Source: Moniliophthora roreri (lineage: Eukaryota; Basidiomycota; Agaricomycetes; Agaricales; Marasmiaceae). From it: a stretch of 64,000 nt of DNA. Below are positions 34,613-45,830 of this stretch, one piece after another. The position numbers were made by a program, and so were the translations under genes. The notes beneath the pieces are model-generated. The model saw only the letters and a list, made by a program, of their open reading frames with translations, did no database searches and was not told the DNA's origin. Location of the stretch: the NCBI GenBank assembly GCA_001466705.2, contig LATX02000001.1, positions 2,170,001 to 2,234,000 on the forward strand, read 5' to 3'. Numbering within the stretch: the first letter of the stretch is position 1; each line of letters starts with the position of its first letter.

Positions 34613-35999
34613 CATCACCTACGAAGGAACTACGACACCCCCAAAGACAGAACAGTGCATCGCCAAAGCGGAAGAGTGGTGGTGTGGATTACAAACCCAA
34701 TCGATATCAAACCCTGGTGGACAAGCAATCCCACCATTAACCAGAGCATCCCACAGAGAACTCCTGATGCCCTCGCAGTCGCCATTGCCAGAGAGTCCAC
34801 CTCCAGTTGGAACAATCACAGATCAACAAGAAACAAAGAAAACCTTGACCCCATTATTCACCACAGGTGGATCAGAAGAGAGAGACTCCACTGACAGTAC
34901 CTCTCAGCATATATCGAAGAAGGAAGACTTGGATATATGGATCACCTTCTTTCCATCAGTGGAGGAACAAGACCCATTTGAACGACTTCTCACAGCACTC
35001 AAGAACAGCCCCAGATTGAAGAAATCACCCTAGATTGAAGAAATGTCTGAAGACAAGAAACCTTTGGGAAGCAGACCGAAAGTGGAACCAGAAGCTGAGG
35101 AAGCAAGGATAAGCACCACCATGCCTGTCCAGGTGATAGCAGCTGAAAAGGAAGTAAAGGCAGCACTACCTCGAGTATTTACAGGACAATGAAAGGAAGC
35201 CAAGAAGTTCCTCAGAGAAGTCCTCCTATACATCACTCTCAACCCAAAGACCTTCACAACTGATAGGACAAAGAAGCTCTTTCTATTATCGTACATGACA
35301 GACGGACCTGGAGAATTTTGGAAGAATGAAAAAATGGATTCTTTATTAGCACTTGATGCAGAAGCTGAAAAGGTCACATGGAGAGAGTTCATTGAGGATT
35401 TCAAGACATCCTTTGAACCTTTGGATACAGCTCTAGAGGCCCAGATGAAGCTCAGAGACTTGAAGATGAAAGAAAGAGCAGATGAATACACATACCAATT
35501 CACCTATTTAGCCAAACAAACTGGGTATAATGACACAGCACAAATCAAAGCCTTTAAACAAGGATTGCTGAGGAGTCTTATGCTGAAAGTTATAACCTGA
35601 CCTGAAGGAAAACCAGAGACAATAAAAGATTGGATGAATGTGGTGATCCTGTTCAATGAAAGCTACAAACAAGCGGTGGAATATGGAAGGGTCTGGGATG
35701 AGGAAAATGGAAGGAAACCTCAACATGCCTTCCAAAAAAAGGAGGAAACCACCATAAAGAGGATCACAGAACTCGATAAGAAAGAATACATGGCCAAAGG
35801 ACTCTGCTTCCAATGCAGGAGGAGCAGTCATTGAATTTGTGACTGCCCAGACAGAGTAAAAGAAAAAGAAATGAAGAAGGAGGAACCAAAGAAGCTGACA
35901 AGGGAGGAAAGGTTTGCAAAGATTCAAGCTCTAGTAAACGAGCAGATGGATGAGGAAAAGAATCAGCTCCTGGATCTTATAGAACAAACGGGTTTTTGA
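34613..35999 (+). pseudogene. Element A gag
   Basis: The Gag frame runs from SISNPGGQAIPPLTRAS through MSEDKKPLGSRP, the capsid part (FLREVLLYITLNPKTF, YMTDGPGEFWKN, RADEYTYQFTYLAKQTGYND) and a damaged zinc knuckle (CFQCRRSSH, then stop, then CDC) to a final GF and TGA at 35997. TGA stops replace Arg at several sites. The last codons overlap the GGGTTTT slip site. It packages element RNA. Confidence 0.85.
35990..35996 (+). promoter_or_regulatory. Candidate -1 frameshift site, element A
   Basis: G GGT TTT immediately before the gag stop TGA. A shift by -1 opens the pol frame, which is continuous from here into the protease. Confidence 0.6.
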
Positions 36000-38499
36000 A
36001 ACAGCAGAAAAGGACAACGCCTTTACCGCCAGTAATCATTTCACACTTTGTATTAGCTAAAATCGACTGCAATTCTATGCATCTTCCTCTGCAATACAAA
36101 GTGGGAAACCAAACCGTCGAAACCCAAGCATTACTGGACTCTGGAGCAGGAGGGAGATTCATCAGTCCGTTATTGGCTAGAAGACTAGGAAAGAAATGGG
36201 AAAAGCTTCTGGAATACATTAAGGTATTCAATGTAGATGGAACCCCAAACAAAACTGCTTGGATATCACATGCAGTAGAAGTCGAGTTCCAGATACAAGA
36301 GAAGACCTTTAAAGAGAAATTTTTGATTTCAGAAATCGGAGAAGAAGAAATGATTTTAGGACTTCCCTGGTTATGACTCCACAACCCTAAAATCAACTGG
36401 GAAACAGGCAAAATGGAGTTTCCCCCAAAAAGGAAGATCCAGATCAAACACTTTGTAGGAGTGTTAGACACTCTACCAGTAGAGGTACTCATTAGAGCCA
36501 AAACCACAATGTCTCAGGAACTTGCACAGCAAAATGAAGAAACCAAGAAAGACATTGACGAATTAATTCCATCATATCTTCAGGAATACAGGCATCAGTT
36601 TGAAAAAGGAAAATCAGAACAATTTCCCCCTTCTTGAGCATACGACCATGCAATTGAACTTAAACCAGATTTCATTCCTAGGAACTGCAAACTCTACCCA
36701 CTTAGTCCAGTAGAACAGCAGGAACAGGATAAATTTCTGGAAGAGAATCTCTGAAAGAGATACATTAGGAAGTCGAAATCACCTATGGCATCCCCTTTCT
36801 TCTTTGTAGCAAAAAAAGAGAAAGGTGCTTTATGACCAACTCAGGACTATTGAGAACTCAACAAAGGAACAGTGAAGAATGCTTACCTGTTACCTCTTGT
36901 ATCTGAGTTAATGGATAAGCTAAAAGGAGCCATGGTGTTTACCAAACTGGACTTATGAAATGGGTATAACAATGTTCGGATCAAAGATGGTGATCAATAG
37001 AAGGCCACTTTCAAAACAAACAAAGGACTCTTTGAACCAACTGTGATGTTCTTCAGACTTAGTAATTCCCTGGCTACATTCCAAGCATTCATGAATGACA
37101 TCCTTTCCAACTTCATTGACGAAGGGTGGTGCATTGTCTATATGGACGACATCCTCATCTTTTCAGAAGACCCGGAAGCTCATCGAGAAAGGACCAAAAG
37201 ATTAATGCAAAGGATTCAGAAGCATGATCTTTACCTGAAACCAGAGAAGTGCGAGTTCGATGTCAAGGAAGTCATCTTCTTAGGAATGGTCATTCGATCA
37301 GGTTATATCGCTATGGATCCCATCAAACTTGCAGGAATAGCTGAATGGGAAGCTCCCAGAACCGTCAAGGGAGTGAGAAGTTTCTTGGGATTTGGAAACT
37401 TCTATCGAAAATTCATTGGAAGATATTCCCATATAGCCAAACCTCTTCATGACCTCACCAAGAAATCACAGAAATTTGAATGGACCCCAGGATGTCAAGC
37501 AGCCTTCGATCTTTTGAAAAAGAAATTCCTTTCCGAACCAATATTGATCATGCTAAATGTTGACAAACCATTCATAATAGAAGCTGACACATCCAAATGG
37601 GCGACTGGAGCGGTATTACGACAGCAAGAAGCAGATAACAAATGGCATCCATGTGGATATCTGTCGAAGTCTCTGTCTCAAACAGAATGAAATTACAAAA
37701 TCTATGACTGAGAATTACTCGCCATCATACAGGCACTGACAGAATGGCAACACTACCTTATGGGAGGGAAACATAGAATTGTAATTCTCTCAGATCGCAA
37801 GAACCTTACATACTTCCAGATGGCTCAAAAGCTCAATCAATGACAGGCAAGATGGAGCCTGTTCTTATCAGAATTTGATTTAGCATTGGTTCATATGCCA
37901 GGAAAGAGTATGACACAGGCAGATGCCTTATCAAGATGAATGAATGAACAGGACAACAAAGAAAACGACAACAACAATGTAATCCTCCTCCCAGATTGAC
38001 TGTTTGTAAGAGGAATCAATTTGGAATTAGGAAGGGAAATTAGAGAATGATTGGGCCCAGACGACTTCCACAAGTCGGCCCTGGAATCACTATTACATCA
38101 GAGCATGCTGCCAATCAAATCAGTGCTATCCAAATGGGAAATAAAGGACAATCTGTTATTCTTCTAAGGACAGATCTATATACCAAACGACACAGAATTG
38201 TGGCGCTCAATTGTGCAAACTATACATGAAATACCAGGAGTAGGACACCCAGGACAGTGGAATACCCTGGAACAAGTACAACGAGACTTCTGGTGGCCCA
38301 GAATGGCCAAGTTCATCAAAAGCTTCGTTGATGGGTGTGTACCATGCTAACAAATGAAGGTGAACACACACCCGACGAAAACACCTGTTCAACCAATAAA
38401 ACCAACAGAAAACTTGTTTCCCTTCCAAATTTGCATGATGGACCTTATTACAGACCTCCCAGAGAGCGACGGTTTTGATTGTATTTTGGTTGTGGTGGA
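35996..38499 (+). pseudogene. Element A pol, part 1 (protease, RT, RNase H, start of integrase)
   Basis: The protease motif LLDSGAGGRFIS is at about 36133. RT carries YMDDILIFS near 37140, [12 protein letters not shown] and the thumb. RNase H begins at [18 protein letters not shown]. The integrase zinc region is damaged (FVDGCVPC then stop) and its core begins MMDLITDLPESD. Stops are almost all TGA at expected Arg codons, with one TAG from TGG. It breaks at VVVDH, where element B is inserted, and continues at 45831. Confidence 0.88.
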
Positions 38500-38504
38500 C
38501 CACT

Positions 38505-38969
38505 TGTTACGTTACTTGCGTAGCAACGTCAACTTAACTACCTTAACAAAGTGTAACCTCCGCTTGAAGTAGTTATTACAAGTTCAAGTTCGAGTTCGTT
38601 CAGTAGATACTGAAGTTCAGAGTTCCTTTGATATTGGCGTTGACACAAGTATAGATTAACTAGGTCAAGCTGAAGACTTAGAGTCTTAGCTTGAGCGCTT
38701 AAATACGTTACAACCAAGTAAATACTAGCTACATAAGGATAGCTGATGAACTCGGTGATTGTCTAAGGTTTCCCGAGGCTATCAGGATATGAGTAATACA
38801 ATACAAAGGGATAGGTAAATGGGGACAGGGAAGATGTACGAGTCCGATGGAAGAAGAAGCATGGGTATGAGAAGGAAATGGGGACAGGGAAGGTGTACGA
38901 GTCCGATGGAAAGAGAAGCATAAGTGATATTACAGCAAGAGAAAGGAAAGAAAGAGAAAGTTCGTAACA
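38505..38969 (-). repeat. Element B 3' LTR
   Basis: Near-identical to 45361-45825; a few substitutions such as AACAAAG/AACGAAG. It is preceded on the minus strand by the purine run GAGGGGGTAA. Confidence 0.92.
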
Positions 38970-38990
38970 TTACCCCCTCAACAAGGGGCA
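38970..38990 (-). other. Element B polypurine tract
   Basis: On the minus strand GAGGGGGTAA lies directly before TGTTACG of the 3' LTR, the usual start point of plus-strand DNA synthesis. Confidence 0.7.
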
Positions 38991-39009
38991 AACTCTGTAT
39001 GCCTTTTAT

Positions 39010-39769
39010 CTACGATTCTCCGTCTCCATATAGCTCCGTGTCGTAATCGTAAGATGTATCCGGCCTATCATCCATATCCAGCATCTCCTCTATGGTTCCC
39101 ATTTGTGGGGTCGCCAGCGGATCAAAGGTCGGCTGCCAACCCATAGCTTGCCATTCCTCAACCGAAAGTAACCTCATCTTTTTCGGATCCGCTCCTACAA
39201 ACAACAACTGAGTGCCTCGGTCATACTTCTTCGTCATCATCTCAACATTCTCTGCCAAGGTTGTCATAGGGCTCGTCATTGTACCACCGTTCATTGTCAT
39301 AACGGCGACCGTCTGACAGAGTCTGAGCCCGAATTAGACCGTCTGCGTGCAATGTGGCCAGACCTTCATTGGTCAGGGCAGTGACCAGATGTATGTCCAG
39401 GCTGAGTTTTGAAGCATTGACAACACATGTACTGTGGGCAATGTCGGGCGAAATGGCGCTCCAATCTGCACACAGGGCAGAGACGTGGTCGACGAGCTGC
39501 ATCATCGGGGTCGGGGCTGGAGTCGGACTTCTCAAGCTGAGAGTCGGTAGGTCTTCGACGTTTTCGGGGATTTTGTTCTCCCGTTCTTCGTCCTCGGCCA
39601 CGTCCTCTGACTCCACGAGAACGACCTCCCCTCCAACTGCGGAGATATACTCCACTTTCTGGTGGAACTGTGGCTTCAGGCGTCTGAAGATTTCGGGGGT
39701 CGGTGGCAGTAGGAGGTCCGGGTTGAGAGGGGGCGAGGGAGTTGAGCGATTTGATCTTAGGTTTGACAT
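39010..39769 (-). pseudogene. Element B ORF4: overlapping frame ending LYGDGES
   Basis: Overlaps the 3' part of ORF3 in another frame. 39769-39242 is open (QLVDHVSALCADWSAISPD), then similarity moves to the adjacent frame 39300-39010 (LLFVGADPKKMRLLSVEEW, ending YDYDTELYGDGES), so one small indel separates the parts. Element A has the same protein in one uninterrupted frame. It is acidic at its end; no known domain. Confidence 0.5.
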
Positions 39770-40418
39770 CAGGATCAGGAGTGGGGTCAGGATAAATGAG
39801 TGTGTCGTCGGGTTCAGGGGAGGAATGGGTAGCGGCGGAGAGTCCGGCTTCGTTGTCGGCAGGTTCGGTGGTGAGTCTAGAGATGAGACTCCGAGTGTTG
39901 TTGATGTCGGGACGGGGGTATCCGTTCCTGTCGGTTCGTCATCTGAGTCGGTTGAGGAGGCTGAAGGTGAGGGGATTAGGGTATTCCGACATCGCTCTGG
40001 GATCTGCGGGAGGAGGCATGGACAAATGGGGGTGGTAGGGAAATGTGGACGGTACCGTGACAGGACCTTCGAGTCCCAGCTGATAATTGCAGGCGTACAT
40101 CACCTGGTTTGCAATCTCGAGACTGCAGCTTTCAACGATTCTTTTGAAAAGCTTTCGTTGACCCCTGAGGAAAAACAGGCTTTTGACGCAGGGTTCCAGT
40201 CGGTTGTGTTGATCAGCAGCGTTCCTGATCTGATCGTCGTACTGTCCGGTATTGAAGAAATGAAGGAGTTGATAGGGGTTTGGTTTGAGGCCGTTTGGAT
40301 AGGTGATGTTTTCTCTGTATCGTCCTTCTCCCGACACAGTAGGAACAGGGCTCTGGTCTCGGGTTGGCTGGCTGCCAGCAAGAGAAGAGGAAGAGGCGGC
40401 GGAGGATGCATTGGACAT
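39366..40418 (-). pseudogene. Element B ORF3: extra post-pol protein with two C-terminal zinc knuckles
   Basis: 351 codons from ATG 40418 to TGA 39368-39366, broken once by TGA near 39937 at an expected Arg. The N-terminus is Ser-rich, then a block conserved with element A (GRYRENITYPNG, PNPYQLLHFFNTGQYDDQI, SLEIANQVMYACNY), a Pro-rich part, an Arg/Gly-rich stretch (WRGGRSRGVRGRGRG) and two knuckles, CX2CX4HX4C then CX2CX6HX4C (39479-39378). It has no signal peptide or membrane segment, so it is not an env. Composition is like a second nucleocapsid; function unknown. It starts two bases after the pol stop. Confidence 0.75.
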
Positions 40419-40420
40419 GA

Positions 40421-43400
40421 CTATGATGGTTCAGTGGGGATGGGGTCCTTAGGCTTTACTCGATGCTTCTTTATATATTCCTTGAGAAGGTCTAGACAAT
40501 TCACCATTCCTTCCATTCAAATCCATCAGTTATGGGATGAGTCATAACCGGTGTATGACACGAGGAATTCTCGTGGTTGTTTCTTCGGCCTATGTCCTAC
40601 TACCGCTTCCACTTCGTATTCTTCGAACCCTTCGATGAGATCTGGGGGTGGTTCTGTGAAGCTTGGTCCGTGGGCCTCGGTCTGTTTGAAGGGTGACAAC
40701 AAGGCTGCATGGAAAACGGGGTGGATCTTCCATTGATGGGGTAGGTCCAGTTTGTACGTTACCGGTCCAAGTACCTCGAGGACTTTGAATGGCCCTTCCC
40801 TTTTTGGGGCTAGCTTTTTCAATGGATATCCTGTGGCCAGATTCTTTGCTTCTAGCCAAACCTTCTGTCCTTCTTCAAATACATCCAGTTTTTGCTTTTC
40901 CCTTCGTATCATTTGCTGTCGTGCTAACTCCAACAAGCTCGCGGTTTCTTCTCGTACCCTTTTTAATTCTTGAAGTTGTTCTTCTACTGACGGAATCGTT
41001 GTTCGTTCGAATACCGTTGGAAGTGGGCGGGGGTGATATCCCATCATCATGAAGAATGGGGATTTCTTGAGAACTGAATGAGTTCGGTTGTTATGGGCGA
41101 ATTCTGCTAAAGGGAGGTATTCCTTCCATCGAGTCTGTTCTTTCGCACAAAATGCTCTGAGGTAGACCTCGATTTCTCAGTTTACTCGTTCTGTTTCTCC
41201 ATCTGTGTGTAGGTGGAATGCCGTGCTCATGGAATGTTTGATAGACAGCTGTTTTCCTATCTCCTGGAACACTTCTGCAGTGAATCTAGGGTCTCAATCG
41301 GATATAATTCGATCAGGCAGTCCGAATCTTTTGTAGAGATGTTGAATTAACATTTCCGCTACCTTGGTGGCATCTATAGTTTTGGTGCATGGAGTAAAAA
41401 TTACCCCCTCCATAGACGAGTGGTCCACCACGACTAGAATTGAATCCATTCCATCACATTCGGGGAGGTCGGTAATAAGATCCATGGTGCAAACTTGAAA
41501 TGGGAAGGCGTTCGGTGTACTTGTATGGGTTGGATAGGGGTTCTCGTTGGATGGGTGTTAATTTTGGACTGTTGGCATATTACGCAACCGTCAACGAATG
41601 ATCTGATGAACTTAGCCATTTCTGGCCACCAAAAGTCCCGCTGCACTTGCTCGATGGTGTTCCATTGTCCCGGATGTCCCACTCCTGGAGTCTCGTGAAT
41701 AGACTGCACTATTCGTCGGCAGAGGTCGATATTATTTGGAACGTAAACTCGATTCTGGAAGAAGAGCAGATCTCCTTCGATCTTCCAATCTGATAATGTG
41801 GATTTGATTGGCGGCATGCCTTGGTGTAACAGTTGTTCCAAAGCCGACTTGTGAAAGTCGTCCAGGCCCAATTGCTCTGCTATATCCTCCTTCATTCCCA
41901 GATCGATACCTTTAATGAACAGTTGGTCTGGTAATACCACAATATCTTCGTTATCACTGTCGGCATCGTCCTGCTCATTGCTCCGTCGTGAAAGAGTGTC
42001 TGCTTGGGAAATCGATTTTCCCGGAACATGTATCAGCCCTAAATCAAATTCTGATAAGAAAAGGCTCCACCTCGCTTGTCACCTATTCAATTTTTGTGCG
42101 GTCTGGAAGTATGTTAAGTTTTTGTGATCCGAAAGTACCACAATCTTGAACTTCCCGCCCATGAGGTAATGACGCCATTCCATCAACGCTCGGTATATTG
42201 CGAGAAGCTCGCGATCATAGATCTCGTAATTCCTTTCCGTAGGAGAAAATGATTTGGACAGGTACTCACAAGGATGCCATTCACCATCTGCCCCTTTCTG
42301 TCTAAGAACGGCACCCATAGCCCATTTCGAAGCATCAGCTTCTATGATGAAGGGTTTGTCGACGTCCGGCATGACTAATATTGGTTTAGAGAGGAACTTC
42401 GCTTTCAGAAGGTCGAAAGCTAGTTGACATTGCGTTGTCCATTTGAATTTCCAATTTTTCTGTAGTAGGTCGTTCAACGGTCTCGTTAAATGTGCATATT
42501 TCCCAACGAACTTCCTGTAAAAATTCCCGAATCCCAGGAATGCACGTACTCCTTTTACTGTTTGTGGGGGTTCCCAATCGGCTATTCCTGCCAGTTTTAT
42601 CGGATCCATAGCAATGTACCCTGGTCTGATGACCATTCCCAAAAATACTACTTCTGTAACGTCAAATTCACATTTCTCCGGTTTGAGGAACAGGTTGTGC
42701 TTCTTGAGACGATGCATCAGTCGTTCTGTACATCTCTTGTGTTTGTCTTGGTCTTTAGAGAAAATGAGGATGTCGTCCATATACACTACACACCATCCCT
42801 CGTCGATGAAGTCGGAAAGGATGTCGTTCATAAAGGCTTGGAAAGTGGCGGGAGAGTTGCTTAGTCCAAAAAACATAACAGTCGGCTCAAAGAGCCCTCT
42901 ATTCGTTTTAAAAGCGGCTTTCCATTGATCTCCATCCTTTATCCTAACGTTATTGTATCCGTTTCGAAGATTGAGTTTCGTAAATATCGTCGCTCCTTTT
43001 AGCTTGTCAAGGAGTTCTGAAATTAAGGGTAAGGGGTAGGCGTTTTTCACTGTTCCTTTGTTAAGTTCTCTGTAGTCTTGTGTAGGTCTCAACACTCCTT
43101 TCTCCTTTTTTGCCACGAAGAAGAAGGGGGAGGCCATGGGAGACTTCGATTTGCGGAAGTATCCTTTTCGTAAATTCTCTTCGATGAACTTGTCCTGCTC
43201 CTTCTGCTCCAAGGGGCTTAACGGGTACAATTTACAGTTTCTTGGGGTGAAGTCCGGTTTGAGATCAATTGTGTGATCATACGTCTGAGCGGGTGGGAAT
43301 TGTTCCGCTTTTCCTTTTTCAAAGTGATCCCGATATCCATGTAGATAGCTGGGGATAAGCTCCTCTATCTCCTTCTTAGCTGTCTGATGCTGGTGAGCCA

Positions 43401-43926
43401 TCTCTTGCGACGCCGTAGTTTTTGCCCCTATAAGGACTTCTGGTTCGAGATTGTCTAACACCCCCTTAAATCGTTTGATCTGAATCTTCCAGCGAGGTTG
43501 AAATTGAACTTCTCCTGTTTCCCAGTCGATTACAGGGTTATGATGTCGTAACCATGGAAGTCCCAAGATTATTTCTTCGTCACCGATGCCCGAGATCATA
43601 AAGTTTTCTCGAAACTCTTTTCCAGCGATTTGGAATTCGAGTTCCACAACATGTGTTATCCATGCTGTTTTATTGGCTGTTCTGTCAACATTGAAAACTC
43701 AGATCTTTTCCGGTAGTTGAATCCACCTTTTTCCAAGCGTTCTGGCAAGCCCTGTGCTTATAAATCTTCCTCCTGCTCCTGAGTCTAATAAGGCCTTCGT
43801 TTCGATGTTTTTCGTTCCCACTTTGTACTTGAGAGGAATATGCATAGAATTTCGATCCATCTTAGCTAGTACAAAGTGTGAAATAGTTATTGGCGGTAGA
43901 GACATCGTCCTCGTTCGCCGATTCAA
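40421..43926 (-). pseudogene. Element B pol (protease, RT, RNase H, integrase, chromodomain-like end)
   Basis: Protease LLDSGAGGRFIS lies near 43780. A 522-codon open stretch (43647-42079) holds RT with [25 protein letters not shown] and RNase H (FIIEADASKWAMG). The integrase zinc region is HETPGVGHPGQW...CVICQQSK, and the core starts MDLITDLPECDG. The C-terminus has WKIHPVFHAALLSPF and EYEVEAVVGHRP...FLVSYTGYD, a chromodomain-like end. Breaks are TGA at 43698, 42078, 41293, near 41176 and twice after 40526, plus one frameshift near 41515. Pol stops at TAG 40423-40421, two bases before ORF3. Confidence 0.92.
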
Positions 43927-45275
43927 AAACCCTCTTGTTCCATCAGGTCAAGAAGGAAGTCCTTGTCTTCTTTCGGCTGCTCATTCACCAAGGCTCTAAT
44001 CTTGGCGAATCTCTCTTCTCTTGTAAGCTTCTTCGGCTCTTCCTTTCATTCATCCTTCTTCGGTGTGTCTGGACAATCTCGAATACGATGTCCAGCCCTT
44101 CCACATCTAAAACACAGTCCCTTCGTCATATAATCCTTTTGATCGATCTCAGCAATCTGCTTAATAGCGACATCTTCCTTTTTTCTAAAACTCCTTTGGG
44201 GTTTCCTTCCTCCATGTTCTTCGTCCCACGTCTTTCCATATTCCAATGCTTGCTTGTAGCTCTCATTGAATAGGATAGCAGCATCCATCCAATCCTTGAT
44301 TGTAGTAGGGGCGCCTTTGGGCCTTGTCATGATCTTGAGCGCCAAACTTCTGGGTAACCCCCTTTTGAATGCTACTATCTGTGCTGCATCATTGTACCCA
44401 GTTTGCTTCACTAGGTAGGTGAATTGATACGTATATTCGTCCGCTCTTTCCTTCATCCTCAGGTTCTTGAGTTCTAGTTGGGCTTTTAGAGCAGGGTCGA
44501 GGGGTTCAAAAGAGGTCCTGAAATCTTCCAAGAACTCCGTCCAGGTGACCTTTTCTGCATCTTTATCGTATGCGAGTAACAGGTCGGTTTTGTCGTTTTT
44601 CCAGAACTCTCCAGGTCCATCTGTCATATACGAAAGGAGAAAGAGCTTCTTCGATCTGTCATCGGGGAACACTTTTGGATTAAGTGCTACATAAATCAAC
44701 ACTTCTCTGAGGAATTTCTTCGTGTCTTTTCGTGCTCCCGTAAAGGCTCTTGGGAGTGCTGCCTTCACTTCCTTCACTGCCGATACTACCTGCACCGGCA
44801 TTGCAGAACCTATGATGGCTTCTTCAGCTGCTGGTTCCTCTTTCTTGGGTCTGCTCCCAGATGGTTTCTTGTCTTCTGACATCGTTTCAATTTGTATTTT
44901 CGGTGATTGGGGGCTGTTCTTTAATCCTTGTAGTAGTCGTTGGAACGGATCTAGTTCCTCCGGAGAGCTGGTAGAGGTATTCAATGTATCCGAGTCTGAT
45001 GGCTTCGGTGTATTCAGTGAGGACTCTTCTTCGTGTTCGATCGGTTTCAATCCAGTCGAAGTGAATGACGGGGTTGAGATTCTCCTTGTTCCTGGGTCGT
45101 CGACAGGTGTCTCTGTCAGTGGCTGACTCGTTAGCGATGGCGATTGCAAGGGGGTCAATAGTTCTCTGCGGGACGCTCGGGTTAACGGTGGGATCGCTCG
45201 TCCACCAGGATTCGATATGGATTGGGTTAGTTGCCCACGCCGGCGCGCCTCCGCCTCGGCGATGTCTTGTTCCAA
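43923..45275 (-). pseudogene. Element B gag
   Basis: About 450 codons with one internal stop (TGA at 44045-44043). It has an N-terminal Pro/Ser-rich region, capsid-like part (FLREVLIYVALNPKVF, YMTDGPGEFWKNDK, ADEYTYQFTYLVKQTGYND, DWMDAAILFNESYKQ) and a CX2CX4HX4C zinc knuckle CFRCGRAGHRIRDC. The first ATG in the frame is at 44882 (MSEDKK), yet the frame is open and conserved in element A for some 130 codons before it. It ends GF-TGA at the slip site. Confidence 0.88.
43926..43932 (-). promoter_or_regulatory. Candidate -1 frameshift site, element B
   Basis: G GGT TTT followed by the gag stop TGA. The -1 frame continues as pol into the protease without a start codon being needed. Confidence 0.65.
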
Positions 45276-45347
45276 TTGTTTCTCTGTCCGTGGCGGCGTC
45301 TTGTTATTCCTAGGTGATGCCTAAACCTGGGTAGGTTGGCAATCGAT

Positions 45348-45358
45348 CAGCTTGACCT
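45348..45358 (-). other. Element B primer-binding site (self-priming type)
   Basis: AGGTCAAGCTG on the minus strand, two bases inside the LTR, is a perfect 11 nt complement of the predicted RNA 5' end CAGCTTGACCT in the same LTR. Confidence 0.75.
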
Positions 45359-45360
45359 TG

Positions 45361-45825
45361 TGTTACGTTACTTGCGTAGCAACGTCAACTTAACTACCTT
45401 AACGAAGTGTAACCTCCGCTTGAAGTAGTTATTACAAGTTCAAGTTCGAGTTCGTTCAGTGGATACTGAAGTTCAGAGTTCCTTTGATATTGGCGTTGAC
45501 ACAAGTATAGATTAACTAGGTCAAGCTGAAGACTTAGAGTCTTAGCTTGAGCGCTTAAATACGTTACAACCAAGTAAATACTAGCTACATAAGGATAGCT
45601 GATGAACTCGGTGATTGTCTAAGGTTTCCCGAGGCTATCAGGATATGAGTAATACAATACAAAGGGATAGGTAAATGGGGACAGGGATGATGTACGAGTC
45701 CGATGGAAGAAGAAGCATGGGTATGAGAAGGAAATGGGGACAGGGAAGGTGTACGAGTCCGATGGAAAGAGAAGCATAAGTGATATTACAGCAAGAGAAA
45801 GGAAAGAAAGAGAAAGTTCGTAACA
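45361..45825 (-). repeat. Element B 5' LTR
   Basis: On the minus strand it has a TATTTAAG box (45561-45554), then CAGCTTGACCT (45528-45518) about 26 nt downstream, the predicted RNA start. Confidence 0.92.
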
Positions 45826-45830
45826 CCACT

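Larger units (their letters stand above)
38505..45825 (-). mobile_element. Gypsy LTR retrotransposon B, full length, nested in A
   Basis: 7321 bp with two 465 bp LTRs (38505-38969 and 45361-45825) that begin TGTTACG and end CGTAACA, flanked by the target duplication CCACT (38500-38504, 45826-45830). It is inserted in the integrase of A in the opposite direction. LTRs differ at few sites and CpGs are retained, so it is the younger element. Eight in-frame TGAs and one frameshift block its genes. Confidence 0.95.

Noticed and set aside
39354..40547. Long plus-strand open frame of 397 codons inside element B
   Set aside because: Antisense to ORF3/ORF4 of the retrotransposon; composition is a mirror of the Arg/Gly-rich and Pro-rich stretches, and no conserved counterpart exists in element A.
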